A DNA stretch of 64,000 bases, from positions 682,001 through 746,000 of the forward strand of contig CALRMU020000001.1 of the NCBI GenBank assembly GCA_943369295.1, written 5' to 3'. The first letter of the stretch is position 1. Every line of letters starts with the position of its first letter. Source of the DNA: JAKRSE01 sp943369295 (GTDB taxonomy: Bacteria; Armatimonadota; Fimbriimonadia; Fimbriimonadales; Fimbriimonadaceae). Below are positions 27,008 to 36,600 of this stretch, in pieces. A program made the position numbers and the translations under genes. The notes under the pieces are model-generated. The model was given only the letters and a program-made list of their open reading frames with translations, searched no databases and was not told the DNA's origin.

Positions 27008-27269
27008 ACTGGAGCCTGCAGCTTGGGGTTTCAAACTTGAGAGATCTGAGCCAGGCCGATTTACAGCTGGCTCACATTACGGGCAGCCCAAAACATTTGG
27101 CCTTCGCCAAGGTACCGGTTGCCCCGATCCCATCCGTGAGGAACGAGCGATGGGTCGGGAATGCAGATTTTTAAACCAGGCGATTCCCGCCCGACAGCAG
27201 GCTGACCGGGATGGCACCCCACCACTCAAGCCCAAAAAGGCACCTCAGAGAGCCTCAGGAGTCCAAGCC
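27008..27269. repeat. non-coding gap with dispersed repeat modules (third site)
   Basis: No gene is seen between the ribD terminator and pdxT. The stretch 27184-27223 is a diverged copy of the module that begins CCCGCCCGACAGCAGGCTGA, which has four better copies in the islands at 47 and 57 kb. At about 27118-27166 a TGCCCCGATCC ... GGGTCGGGAATG hairpin matches a similar one at about 46938-46979. The block may be a decayed version of those islands. Confidence 0.7.
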
Positions 27270-27854
27270 CTAGATCGAGAGGAACCAGGAGTGCATCCGG
27301 GTGTCGTCCGTCATTTCAGGATGAAATGCGGTTCCCAGCAGCTTGCCTTGCCTGACTCCGACAATCTTGTCTTCGTAGGTGGCAATGACTTCGCACTTGC
27401 CCCAGGTTTTGGAGACAATGGGAGCGCGGATAAAGACTCCCAGCACAGGAACATCCAGCCCCTTCACCGAGACAGTGTCTTCGAAAGAGTGGATCTGTGC
27501 GCCGAAGGCGTTGCGCTTAACAGAAATGTCCATCAATCCCAGACGGTACTGCTCACGATCTTCCACTTCTTTTGCCAGAAGAATCATGCCCATGCAGGTG
27601 CCCCAAATGGGCATTCCCATGGAGGCCCTTTCCTGAATCGCTCGGCCCATGCCGTAGCGCTCCATCAAGAGACCAACCGTAGTGCTTTCCCCGCCCGGAA
27701 TAATCAGCCTTTCAACCTGATCAAGGTCCTGGAGAGTGCGGACTTCTTTGGCCTCTACTCCTAACGCTTTCAGGCTGAGGATGTGCTTTTCAAAGTCGCC
27801 TTGAATGGCGCAGACCCCAACCTTGTATTTCATTCTAGCTAAGTTTACTTGCAT
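27270..27854 (-). CDS. pdxT: pyridoxal 5'-phosphate synthase glutaminase subunit
   Basis: PdxT releases ammonia from glutamine for PdxS, which makes pyridoxal phosphate. The protein has the family motifs VGVCAIQGDFEKH, IIPGGESTT, the nucleophile elbow GTCMG and the catalytic FHPE near the C-terminus. Two ATG starts are possible. The upstream one (27854) has an AAGGGAT ribosome site at good spacing and gives 194 residues; the inner one (27833) gives the family-typical start MKYKVGV but has no visible ribosome site. No pdxS lies in the window, whereas the two are usually adjacent. It is divergent from the arginase gene. Confidence 0.93.
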   Translation of the reverse strand: MQVNLARMKYKVGVCAIQGDFEKHILSLKALGVEAKEVRTLQDLDQVERLIIPGGESTTVGLLMERYGMGRAIQERASMGMPIWGTCMGMILLAKEVEDREQYRLGLMDISVKRNAFGAQIHSFEDTVSVKGLDVPVLGVFIRAPIVSKTWGKCEVIATYEDKIVGVRQGKLLGTAFHPEMTDDTRMHSWFLSI

Positions 27855-27899
27855 AGCAAACTATCCCTTGGTCCGGCCTTCAATCTGTCCCGGGCCATG

Positions 27900-27905
27900 T
27901 AGAAT
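27900..27905 (+). promoter_or_regulatory. candidate -10 box close to the arginase start
   Basis: TAGAAT (5/6 match to TATAAT) lies 12 bases before the arginase ATG, with no ribosome site between. No convincing -35 box was found. It would give a leader of only about five bases. Confidence 0.35.
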
Positions 27906-27917
27906 GATGCTTCTGTA

Positions 27918-28886
27918 ATGAAGCCGACTCTCCAAATCATCAATGCCCCTTTCGATCTTTGTGGTCGCTCTCCGGGCAGTCGGCTCGGCCCTTGGGCCAT
28001 GCATCTGGCTGGTTTGGATGAACAGCTTGTGAGCCTAGGATGGAATCTAGAGCCCATTTCGACACCCATTCCTCTCACATCAAAAACCTTGGGGCCAGCG
28101 CAGGAAAATACTCTGGCTGGTTTGGAGGCCAGCAAGGCTTTAGCTCAGGCCGTCGCCCAAGCGAGAGATGACGGGCTGATCCCTTTGGTTATCGGCGGAG
28201 ACCACAGCCTGGCCATGGGAAGCATCTCTGGGGCAATGCTGCAGAACACGCGGCTAGGCGTCTTGTGGATCGATGCCCACATGGATCTGAACACTCCTGA
28301 GACTTCAGAGACAAAGAACCTGCACGGAATGCCCCTTGCCGCCCTGACACGCCTCAAAAGCGGTCAGCCAGGCGAAGATCTGCTTTGGCAGGAGATCTTG
28401 ACTGGGCTCGGCACTGACAAGGGATTGGCTGGAGACTGTGTTTCCTGGCTCGGGCTCCGAGATGTCGACGCTGGGGAGGTTAAGAACCTTGCCCGTCTTC
28501 CTGGCAGCTTGGCCATGACGATGCAGGATGTTGATCGTGACGGAATTCTGGGCTGTATTACGAAGCTCAAGGCTTGGATTCGAGAGAGGGGAATCACTGA
28601 ACTTTGGATCAGCTTTGATGTCGACAGTCTCGATCCCCTTTATGCTCCAGGAACCGGAACGGCTGTCCGTGGTGGATTGACATACCGAGAAGGGCACCTG
28701 CTGGCCGAGCTTCTGCATGAGATGATTTGGACTGAAAAGCTATGCCGCTTGGCTGGAGTGGATATCGTCGAGGTGAATCCTCTGCAGGATAAAGACAACG
28801 AGACAGCCAAAGTCGCCACCGAATGGACTGCCTCTTTGTTCGGCAAAACAATCCTTGGCACCTTCAATCCTGGCCGAACTGAGTAG
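27918..28886 (+). CDS. rocF: arginase
   Basis: Arginase hydrolyses arginine to ornithine and urea with a binuclear manganese centre. The 322-residue ureohydrolase has all metal motifs: GGDHS (His96), WIDAHMDLN (Asp119, His121, Asp123) and SFDVDSLDP (Asp234, Asp236). LNTPETSETKNLHGMPLA and RGGLTYREGH are typical of arginase rather than agmatinase. The gene is a single unit, divergent from pdxT and convergent with the subtilase. Its last codons and stop lie inside a 47-base perfect inverted repeat. Confidence 0.9.
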   Translation: MKPTLQIINAPFDLCGRSPGSRLGPWAMHLAGLDEQLVSLGWNLEPISTPIPLTSKTLGPAQENTLAGLEASKALAQAVAQARDDGLIPLVIGGDHSLAMGSISGAMLQNTRLGVLWIDAHMDLNTPETSETKNLHGMPLAALTRLKSGQPGEDLLWQEILTGLGTDKGLAGDCVSWLGLRDVDAGEVKNLARLPGSLAMTMQDVDRDGILGCITKLKAWIRERGITELWISFDVDSLDPLYAPGTGTAVRGGLTYREGHLLAELLHEMIWTEKLCRLAGVDIVEVNPLQDKDNETAKVATEWTASLFGKTILGTFNPGRTE

Positions 28887-28908
28887 ATCAGTTCGGCCAG
28901 GATTGAAG
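28862..28908. repeat. 21-bp perfect inverted repeat spanning the arginase stop codon
   Basis: Two perfectly complementary 21-base arms (28862-28882 and 28888-28908) flank a five-base loop GTAGA that carries the TAG stop. It lies between convergent genes, with the subtilase stop only three bases beyond. There is no T run on either strand, so it is not a classic intrinsic terminator, but it could still block both transcripts or protect their 3' ends. Confidence 0.9.
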
Positions 28909-28910
28909 CG

Positions 28911-31900
28911 TCAGCGCCAAAAGGGGCCAGGAGAGAAGCCCCCTGGAATCGTCGGCCCGGGCAGTCCCATGGTCACTCGATTCAAGCGGGAGAGATCCCA
29001 GACCTCAAACCCGCCAGATGCATTGATGAAAACCATTTCATAGCCATAGCCTGTCCTCGCCTCGGCAGCAGCGAAGGGCACCAATCCTGCCGCGAGGGCG
29101 GCAATTGGGGCCGGAGCTGTTGGGGTCAAGGGGGCGTTGACGATGCTGGTCGTGCCCTGCAGAATGCCGTTTCGGTAGAGTCGGATCGAGAAAAGCCGAG
29201 TGGCAGAGTTGAAGATGACAAGATCCTGATGGCCGTCAAGGTTCATGTCGCCGACTCCACTCAGTAACTCATTGTTCGCTAGGGTGTAGAGACTATAGAT
29301 GCCAGTTTGGGCAGTCCCGTTCCAAAGTCTGGCTCGGACTTCCTTAGTGTTGGAGTTAACCGTCACAAAGTCCATTCTCGAAGCAGCATCCATGTTGGCG
29401 ACGAAAGCGAGGCTCTCATTAGCGAGCAGGCTGATTCCGGTTGAAGTTGATGCACCGAGTGTTGTGCCGGTGATCGATTGATAATGCAGGGTCCGGCTGC
29501 CATCCATCGTCACGACCTCATTGACGCTCGTCGATCCTCCAATATCCCCACCTCCGACGACGGTGTGGCCAGCAGGATAGGTGCCAGAGATATTTGATGA
29601 GGTGTTAGTTCTAAAACTGGCAGTCATCAAGGTGCGTGTGGCGGAATTGATCAAAAGGGCCTCACTTCTGCCAAAAGAACGCACCGCAGCCAGAGCCGCA
29701 CTGTTGGCACTGCTTGCCAAAACGTTTGAAGCCGAGATTGTTTCTGGGAGAGGGCCAGGGGTTGACTTGCTTGTGGCGAAGGTGCCGTCGGCTCTTTCTC
29801 CGTTCGCGCCAAATCCCCAAGATCGAATCGTTGCCGATCCGATATAGAAGCCGTGTCGATTTCCCGCGGCAATTTCCGTGATATTTGAACCTGAGGCGAT
29901 GTTGGCCCAGGTGTTGGTCAAGTTGCCATTGGATGCGACCGACCCGTCACCTCTTTGTCCGTTCGTGTTTCGGCCAGTGGTGCGAACATTTCTGTTGCCG
30001 CCATGGGGCAGAACTCTGAGGGCTACAGAGTGCTCAAGCCCTCCGGCCACCTGCCGAATTGCTCCCTCATTTGGAATAAGGGTGGGCGAAAGCCGGTTGA
30101 TCAGGGTTCCGTCTCCCAACTGGCCGCTTGTGTTCAAGCCCCAGCCAAACAAAGAGCCATCAGCGTGCAGAGCGAAGGCATGCTGGTTGCCAACACCCAG
30201 AGAAACAAAGGGTCCAATCGCTCCTGGAATTCTGATGGGTGCATGTCCGGCAGTAGGTCTGCCGCTCGCCCCTGCGGAGTTGCTGCCCCAAGACCACAGG
30301 CCGCCATTGTTGTCGATGGCGAAGGATGCAAATGCGCTGCAGGCCACCATTGCAACGTTAGAAAGGCCGGCGATCTTTGTCGGAACAGTGATGTTTCCGC
30401 CTCCGGCTGCTCCGGCTTGGCCCACGTTGTTCTGTCCCCACGCCCAAACTTCGCCGTTTGAATCAAGGGCCAGAATCGTCGGTCCGTTTGCTGAAATCTG
30501 CCTGATGCCAGAAACTCCGGGGACTTGAGTGAATCTAGGCTTGACAGCACCTGCGCCCTGGGTGCCATCACCGTGCTGGCCAAAGGTTCCTTGGCCAACA
30601 GACCAGACTGTGCCGTCAGATCGAAGCAGAAGCGAGGCGTTGGCCGAACTCACGACTTGGTAGATGCTTTCCGGTCCATCGACGACGGAAAGAAACTCTC
30701 TGTTTCGCGTCAGACCATCTCCGACCGTGTGATACAAGTTGTAGCCGCTGGCAAGAGCATTGGTCGGAGGACGAACGATGAAGGGATCGCTTCGAACCTC
30801 GCCTCCAGTGCTGGAGCTCAGAGTGACTGTCGTAAATCTATCCAAGGTCGAGCTTGTCCCCACCGTAGCAGGGAAGACAGCAAAGGTCTGTCCAGCCGGC
30901 ACAGTCACTTGGCGACTCCCAAAGAGGCCAGTATTGCTGCTGTTCACAGTGACGACAGTGTCTGTGGGTTGGGAAGCTGCCAGCCTTACCACCCCAAACA
31001 CCTTTTGACCCGTGAAGGCGTTGAAAGGATAGATGAAGGTGCCTTCCAGCACCATGGGGGCAACTTCAAAGCTCTCGGGCCAGGCAGTGCCGTTCAAGAC
31101 TCCGGTGACTGTGGCGGTGAACCCTGCTTCATAGGGCTCTGATCTGAAGGTGAAGGGTGCTTGGGAGGCGCCGGTTGGAATCGTGACGCTGTTGGGCGTT
31201 AGGGCAAACCTATTGCTCGGATTAAAGGTGAGGTTCACAACCGTTGGAGAGGTGGCGGGTGCGTTAAGGATGACTGTTCCTATGGCATTCGAAGCATTGG
31301 GAACAGGGTCCGGAGACACGGAAATCTCCTGAATTGAGAGCTTTCTCAGGTTCAACTTTCTCCTGACCTCGGCCCCGTTCATATCCGCAGTGACAAAGGC
31401 ATCCGTCGGGTTAGAAACGTTCTGGGTGTTGATGAGGAAGACAGCGGTGCTCTGTCCGGCCGAAACAGTTACTGAGGCGGGTCCAGAGATCGGGCCTTCG
31501 TAGGCCAGGCTGACAACCTGTCCGCCTGTCGGGGCTGGGTCGTTGAGCGTCACTGTGCCTTGCGAAGTCATGCCCCCTACCACTGGGTTCGGCAGAAGAT
31601 TGAGGCCATGAGGAGTCAGGAGCCTGCCTTGCCGACAGGTGAGGGAGAAGCTGTTCAGAGTCCCCACTTCATCTTCGTAGACGTCGTAGATCTCCAATGT
31701 CCAAGTGCCGAACGGATCTTCACCCCAGAAGCCATTGACTGTAAATTTCCAATCGATATCGTTGCCGCTAGCATCGAAGTGCCGCCGCATCACCCGATGC
31801 TTGGTACCAGAAGGAGAAGTTAGATAGGCTTCAAGGTCGCCGCGATAGGTGTGGGTGATATCCAAATGAAGGATCACCTCTTCGAGGGGATCGTGAGAAT

Positions 31901-33461
31901 TGATCTCAAAAGTTCTCGTCAAGGGCGTCCCCATGGTCTCGATTCCAGGGCCGTCAGGAATGCTCTGATTGACAAACTGAGTACCTGAGAAAGAGGTCGT
32001 CAAGGGAGTGACACCCAGGTATCCCTGGGCTCTTTCAGTCAGTGCCGCCGCATCAATGATTCCGAATCCATAAGATGCGTTGAACGAAAGCCCAGCCGCA
32101 TTCTCCTTCCAGCCGCCACCGGAGCGCGGGTCGAAATCATAGGGATCGCTAAGAACGGAGTATCGAGCGATGAGGTGCTTTGCAAATCTGGTGTCCAAAA
32201 GCGGCTGGGCTTCCTTAACCAGGGCAAGCACGCCAGCGACAAGGGGACTGCTTGAAGAAGTGCCAGAAAAGGTGCTTGTGTAGTTGGTATCTGGAAAGGT
32301 ATGCGAGTCTGAATCTGTGTTGTAACCATCGTTTCCTGTTCTGTCTGTCGTTAAAATGCCCGAATAAAAGCCAAGTCCATGATTGCCCCCAGATGGCGCT
32401 GAAACAAAGATGCACGAGCCAATGTTCGAATAGGAAGTGGCTTTGCCATCGGCGGCAACCGCCGCGACAGTAATCACGTTCGGATCGTTCTGCAGCGTGA
32501 ATTTCGAGCTGTCTTCCGTGGTTTCGGTCCTGGCGTTGCCCGCAGCCGCAACGTTGATCGTTCCTGACAGTCCGTTTTCTTCAAAAGCCGCTCTCTGCAG
32601 AGGCAGGTCACGATAGTTTTCAGGAATCAAGTAGGAGTGATTTTTGATTTTCAGAGCTGAGCCTTGGCTGGATACAGATCGAAATTCTGCCGCTGCTGCC
32701 AGAAGGGCTTCCGTCGTAGCCGAGAAATCCAAGCGGATTCCAGCGAAGGAAGCATAGGGAGCCGCACCGGTCACACCCAGGCTGTTGCCGCCTCTTGCCG
32801 CTGCCACACCGGCGACTGCCGTCCCATGCTTGTGGTCGGGGCTGCCTGGCGATGGGTCAGTGTCGCTATCGCCAAAGTCATAGCTGTTCAGGCTGTCATA
32901 GTTGGCGTCCAGGTCAGGATGACCGTGCTGAAAGCCATCGTCAACGACGCCAATCCTCACCCCTTGTCCTGTCCAATTGTTGATCCATGCCCCCATGGCT
33001 CTGACATCAACAAAGTTCCCTCCGACATTTCCTGAATTGAACAAGTGCCACTGACCTTGGCTGCCGATTCCCAAGGGGGTGTTGTAGGCGAAAAATGTAT
33101 CGTTCGGAGTGAAGGAAGCCCTTTCAAGCCTGACCCGTTTGTTCACGCTGGCCGAGATGACCCCTGGCTTGGTTTTCCATCTCTCAGCAAGATCCTTCGC
33201 AGCCTCAACACTGTCAGCGGAAAAGACGCACCATCCACCAGGATAAGAGGCCTTAAGCTTGGCAGCGTTAAGAAGGCCGAAAAATGCAGGCTCAACATTG
33301 GGCGCAAGTTTGACTGCAACTTCAGGAAGTCGGTTGTCAGGCAGCGAAACTGGGAGGGATCGAACTTGGGCTGCCGCAGGAAGGGCGAAGAGGAGCGAGA
33401 CTGTCAGAGCCGACAATCGGCGTAGAGCCGAAGGCCCAAAGACAGTCAGAGGCAGAGACAT
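28911..33461 (-). CDS. giant secreted furin/kexin-like subtilase with P domain and RCC1-like repeats
   Basis: The 1516-residue protein has a signal peptide (to about residue 32) and an S8 protease domain. The catalytic triad is visible: Asp174 (VVDDGFQHGHPDL), His212 (HKHGTAVAGVAAA) and Ser402 (GTSSSSPLVAG), with Asn309 (AAAGNA). The DDG form and NYDSLNSYDFGDSD are like furin/kexin. A P (proprotein convertase) domain follows (ITHTYRGDLEAYLTSPSGT to FGTWTLEIYDV). Then come Ig-like beta repeats, RCC1-like blades (SDGTVWSVG, NGEVWAWGQN, NGGLWSWGSN) and FG-GAP-like repeats (DMNLDGHQDLVIFN). The C-terminal half is homologous to that of the next giant gene. A TATACT box seven bases before the ATG and no ribosome site suggest leaderless transcription. 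Confidence 0.85.
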   Translation of the reverse strand: MSLPLTVFGPSALRRLSALTVSLLFALPAAAQVRSLPVSLPDNRLPEVAVKLAPNVEPAFFGLLNAAKLKASYPGGWCVFSADSVEAAKDLAERWKTKPGVISASVNKRVRLERASFTPNDTFFAYNTPLGIGSQGQWHLFNSGNVGGNFVDVRAMGAWINNWTGQGVRIGVVDDGFQHGHPDLDANYDSLNSYDFGDSDTDPSPGSPDHKHGTAVAGVAAARGGNSLGVTGAAPYASFAGIRLDFSATTEALLAAAAEFRSVSSQGSALKIKNHSYLIPENYRDLPLQRAAFEENGLSGTINVAAAGNARTETTEDSSKFTLQNDPNVITVAAVAADGKATSYSNIGSCIFVSAPSGGNHGLGFYSGILTTDRTGNDGYNTDSDSHTFPDTNYTSTFSGTSSSSPLVAGVLALVKEAQPLLDTRFAKHLIARYSVLSDPYDFDPRSGGGWKENAAGLSFNASYGFGIIDAAALTERAQGYLGVTPLTTSFSGTQFVNQSIPDGPGIETMGTPLTRTFEINSHDPLEEVILHLDITHTYRGDLEAYLTSPSGTKHRVMRRHFDASGNDIDWKFTVNGFWGEDPFGTWTLEIYDVYEDEVGTLNSFSLTCRQGRLLTPHGLNLLPNPVVGGMTSQGTVTLNDPAPTGGQVVSLAYEGPISGPASVTVSAGQSTAVFLINTQNVSNPTDAFVTADMNGAEVRRKLNLRKLSIQEISVSPDPVPNASNAIGTVILNAPATSPTVVNLTFNPSNRFALTPNSVTIPTGASQAPFTFRSEPYEAGFTATVTGVLNGTAWPESFEVAPMVLEGTFIYPFNAFTGQKVFGVVRLAASQPTDTVVTVNSSNTGLFGSRQVTVPAGQTFAVFPATVGTSSTLDRFTTVTLSSSTGGEVRSDPFIVRPPTNALASGYNLYHTVGDGLTRNREFLSVVDGPESIYQVVSSANASLLLRSDGTVWSVGQGTFGQHGDGTQGAGAVKPRFTQVPGVSGIRQISANGPTILALDSNGEVWAWGQNNVGQAGAAGGGNITVPTKIAGLSNVAMVACSAFASFAIDNNGGLWSWGSNSAGASGRPTAGHAPIRIPGAIGPFVSLGVGNQHAFALHADGSLFGWGLNTSGQLGDGTLINRLSPTLIPNEGAIRQVAGGLEHSVALRVLPHGGNRNVRTTGRNTNGQRGDGSVASNGNLTNTWANIASGSNITEIAAGNRHGFYIGSATIRSWGFGANGERADGTFATSKSTPGPLPETISASNVLASSANSAALAAVRSFGRSEALLINSATRTLMTASFRTNTSSNISGTYPAGHTVVGGGDIGGSTSVNEVVTMDGSRTLHYQSITGTTLGASTSTGISLLANESLAFVANMDAASRMDFVTVNSNTKEVRARLWNGTAQTGIYSLYTLANNELLSGVGDMNLDGHQDLVIFNSATRLFSIRLYRNGILQGTTSIVNAPLTPTAPAPIAALAAGLVPFAAAEARTGYGYEMVFINASGGFEVWDLSRLNRVTMGLPGPTIPGGFSPGPFWR

Positions 33462-33468
33462 AAGGGGC

Positions 33469-33474
33469 AGTATA
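33469..33474 (-). promoter_or_regulatory. candidate -10 box for leaderless subtilase mRNA
   Basis: On the minus strand TATACT (5/6 match) lies exactly seven bases before the subtilase ATG, placing the transcript start at or next to the start codon. No ribosome site is present. No good -35 box at 16-18 bases was found. Confidence 0.4.
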
Positions 33475-33551
33475 GGCGGCTCTGAGCCTCCAACACTTCC
33501 CCCTTTTTAGGGGGCATCTCCAGTAAAAGCGTTCAGGATTAAAGGGGAACC

Positions 33552-33599
33552 CTAACAAAACAAAGGCCCCCTCTCCTGAGATTTCTCAGAAGAGGGGGC
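33552..33599 (-). terminator. intrinsic terminator after the Asp-box giant gene
   Basis: A 16-bp stem with one mismatch (33566-33581 with 33584-33599) is followed, in minus-strand direction, by a T-rich CTTTGTTTTGTT. It lies 15 bases beyond the stop at 33614 and separates the two giant genes. Confidence 0.85.
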
Positions 33600-33613
33600 T
33601 GCTTCAGTCAGGG

Positions 33614-36600
33614 TCAGCGCCAGAAGAGGCCTGTCGCTGCGTGGTTGGCCGGTCTGACCGGACCGGTCAATCCAGTCGCCACGAGGTTCAGCCTGGAGAA
33701 GTCCCAAACCTCGTAGGCGTTAGCTGCCGTGATGAACACGATCTCATAGCTGTAACCATTGGCCGTTTCGGCCGCAGCGATTGGGGTCAATCCAGCCGGA
33801 ACCGGCGGGATTGCCACAGGCACGACAGGCGCCAGAGTTCCTGTCACCAAGGCCGTCGCGGCCTGGAAAACTCCGTTCAAATAGAGGCGCACAGTGAAGA
33901 GTCGGGTGGCATTGTTGAAGATCAGGAGATCTCTGTGGCCATCCATATTGAAGTCCCCCACTCCGGACAGGCTTTCGTTTGCTCCTAGCACGTAGAGGCT
34001 GTAAGAGCCTGTCTGGCTTGTGCCATCCCAGAGTCGAGCAGTGATGGCCCTGGTGACTGTGTTCAGAGTCACAAAGTCCATGCGGCCAGCATTATCCATG
34101 TCGGCAATGAACCTCAGCATCTCATTAGCCCCCAGGGTGATTCCGAGTGGTGTTGAAGCTCCCAACACATTGCCAGCCGTGACCTGCTGATAGTGCAGGG
34201 CTCGACCCCCATCCATCGTCACAATGTCTGATTCATTGCTGGTGCCAGCGACTTCGCCACCACCGACCACTGTGTGTCCGAGAGGGTAGCTGCCGGTCAA
34301 AGGCGTAACTGTGTTCGTTCTGAAGTTGGCCGTCCGGAAGGTTCTGGTGGCTGTATTGACCATCAGGGATTCATGCCTGCCCTTTGACCGGACTGCGGTC
34401 TGAACCGCAGAGTTGTCTGAACCAGCCGAAATGTTCGATGTCGCCATCGTGTAAGTCAGGGCTGTAGGGACATTTGTTGCGGTGACGAAGCTGCCATCTG
34501 CCCTTTGACCTTGAGGTCCAAAACCCCACGATCTCAGAGTTCCAGAACCAATGTAGAAGGCATGGCGGTTGCCAGCTGCAATCTGGTTGATTCCAGCGGC
34601 GGCCGCGACCAATCCCCAGGTGTTGGTGACGTTGGCGGCATTCATCGCAGTTCCGTCTCCTCTTTGACCATGGGTGTTGCGTCCAGTCGTTCTTACCTCT
34701 CGGTTCAGTCCGTAAGGCGGAGTTCGCAGAAGGATTGCAAACTCAACTCCTCCTGAAATCTGCCTGACGTGGCTGATGCCAGGGATGGCAGTCAGAGCGA
34801 GCTTGTTGGTAAAGGTTCCGTCACCAAGCTGACCGCTGGTGTTCAGTCCAAAACCGTAAAGGGTTCCATTGGCATGAATAGCAAAGCCAAACTGGTTTCC
34901 GACGCCTAGCTCCACAAAGGGGCCAGCGACGGTGGTCAGCTTGGCCGGAACATGGGTGCTGACCGTTCGGGCGTTGGCACCGCTGGAATTGCTTCCCCAT
35001 GACCAGATGTCCCCGTTGGCATCCAAGGCAAAGCTGGCAAAGGCAGATCCGGCGACCGAGACGATGTTAGTCAGGCCAGCGATCTTGACAGGAGTCGTTC
35101 GATTGCCTCCGCCCGCCACGCCGCATTGACCCAGGTTGTTCTGGCCCCAAGCCCAAACCTCGCCGTTCTCATCCAGAGCCAAAACGGTCGGGGAGATTGA
35201 AGCGATCTGCTTGATCACTGGCAGGCCTGGAACCTTGGCAGGTGCAGTTCGCAGGGCACCGGCCCCGGAGGTGCCGTCACCATGCTGACCAAAGGTGCCT
35301 TCTCCGACTGACCAGACTGTGCCATCTGACTGCAGCATTAAGGCCGCTCTCACGGAAGAAGCCACCTGAACGATGTTTTCATTCGTGTTGATTGGGCTCA
35401 ACAGTTCCCTGTTTCTCGTCAGGCCATCTCCAACCGTGTAAAAAAGGTTGTAGCCTGAAGCCAAGGCATTGGAAGGTGGCCGTACTTGGAAGGCATCTGT
35501 TCTAGTTTCTCCTGCGCCTGTGCTTGTCAAGGTCACATTCGCGAATCTATCCAGAGAGGCAGGGCTTCCCAAGACTGCCGTGAAGACACCATAGGTGCTG
35601 CCTGCAGGAATCGTAACTGACTGGTTGGCCAGCAGAGTCGTATTGCTTGAGGCAACTGCCACAGTTGTTTCCGATGCCTGCGCCTGAGCCAGGCGAACCA
35701 CTCCAAACACCTTTTGACCGATCACTGCGTTGGCTGGGTAGATGGAACATCCTTGCAGAACCGTATCGGCGATATTGAAGTTTCTGGTGAAGGTTGATCC
35801 GTTCAGGCTGGCAGTGATGGCGGCCGCATAGCCGGTTTCGACCGCTGGATTAGTCCTGAAAAGGAAGTTTGCAGAATTGCTTCCTGACGGCACCACCACA
35901 GAAGCGGGAGCGGTGATGAAGTTGGCATTTGGACTGTAGCTCAGCGAGACACTGGTGTTAGTCGTGACTGGGCTTTCCAAGAAGACCGTGCCTTGAGTAT
36001 CGACACCTGCTTGAGCAGGGTTGCTGGCCACAGTGAGCCCGATGACCGTGATCCTGCCGATGTTCAGAGTTCCCGAGGCAGTGCTGCCGCCTACCGTTCC
36101 TGAGACTCCGCCCGTGGTATCTGCGTTGACCGTGGTTGTTTCGACACCAAAGCTGAAAGCGCTTCCGTTGGCGGCGATAGTGATTGACGATGGACCTGAG
36201 ATCGGGCCAGAGTAGCTAAGAGGAACATTCAGTCCTCCTGCCGGAGCCGGACCATCCAAGTTGAAGCTGGCTGTCGATGATCTGCCGCCCGTAACCGAAG
36301 AAGGCGTGAAGGTGATGTCCTTCGGCTGTCCATCTCGGATGATCAGGTTCGCAGATCTATTGGCCGATCCGGACATTGACGCCGTAAAGATGTTGGTGCC
36401 AGGTCCGGTGACATTTCTAACGTCGACGTTGAAGTTCACCGAAGTCTGACCGGTTGGAACCGTAACAGTCGCAGGGAAGTCGATGCCTGCTACCCCGTTG
36501 TTTGACGAGATGGAAACTTCGAGGGGAAAAGGAGCAGGATTGTTCAACGAAACCGTCGCAACTGCGGGGTCTGACTGCCATCGAATGACTGTCGAAGGTG

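Noticed and set aside
27150..27764. A 204-residue plus-strand frame over pdxT
   Set aside because: The minus-strand frame is clearly PdxT; the plus-strand product has no family features and begins in repeat sequence.
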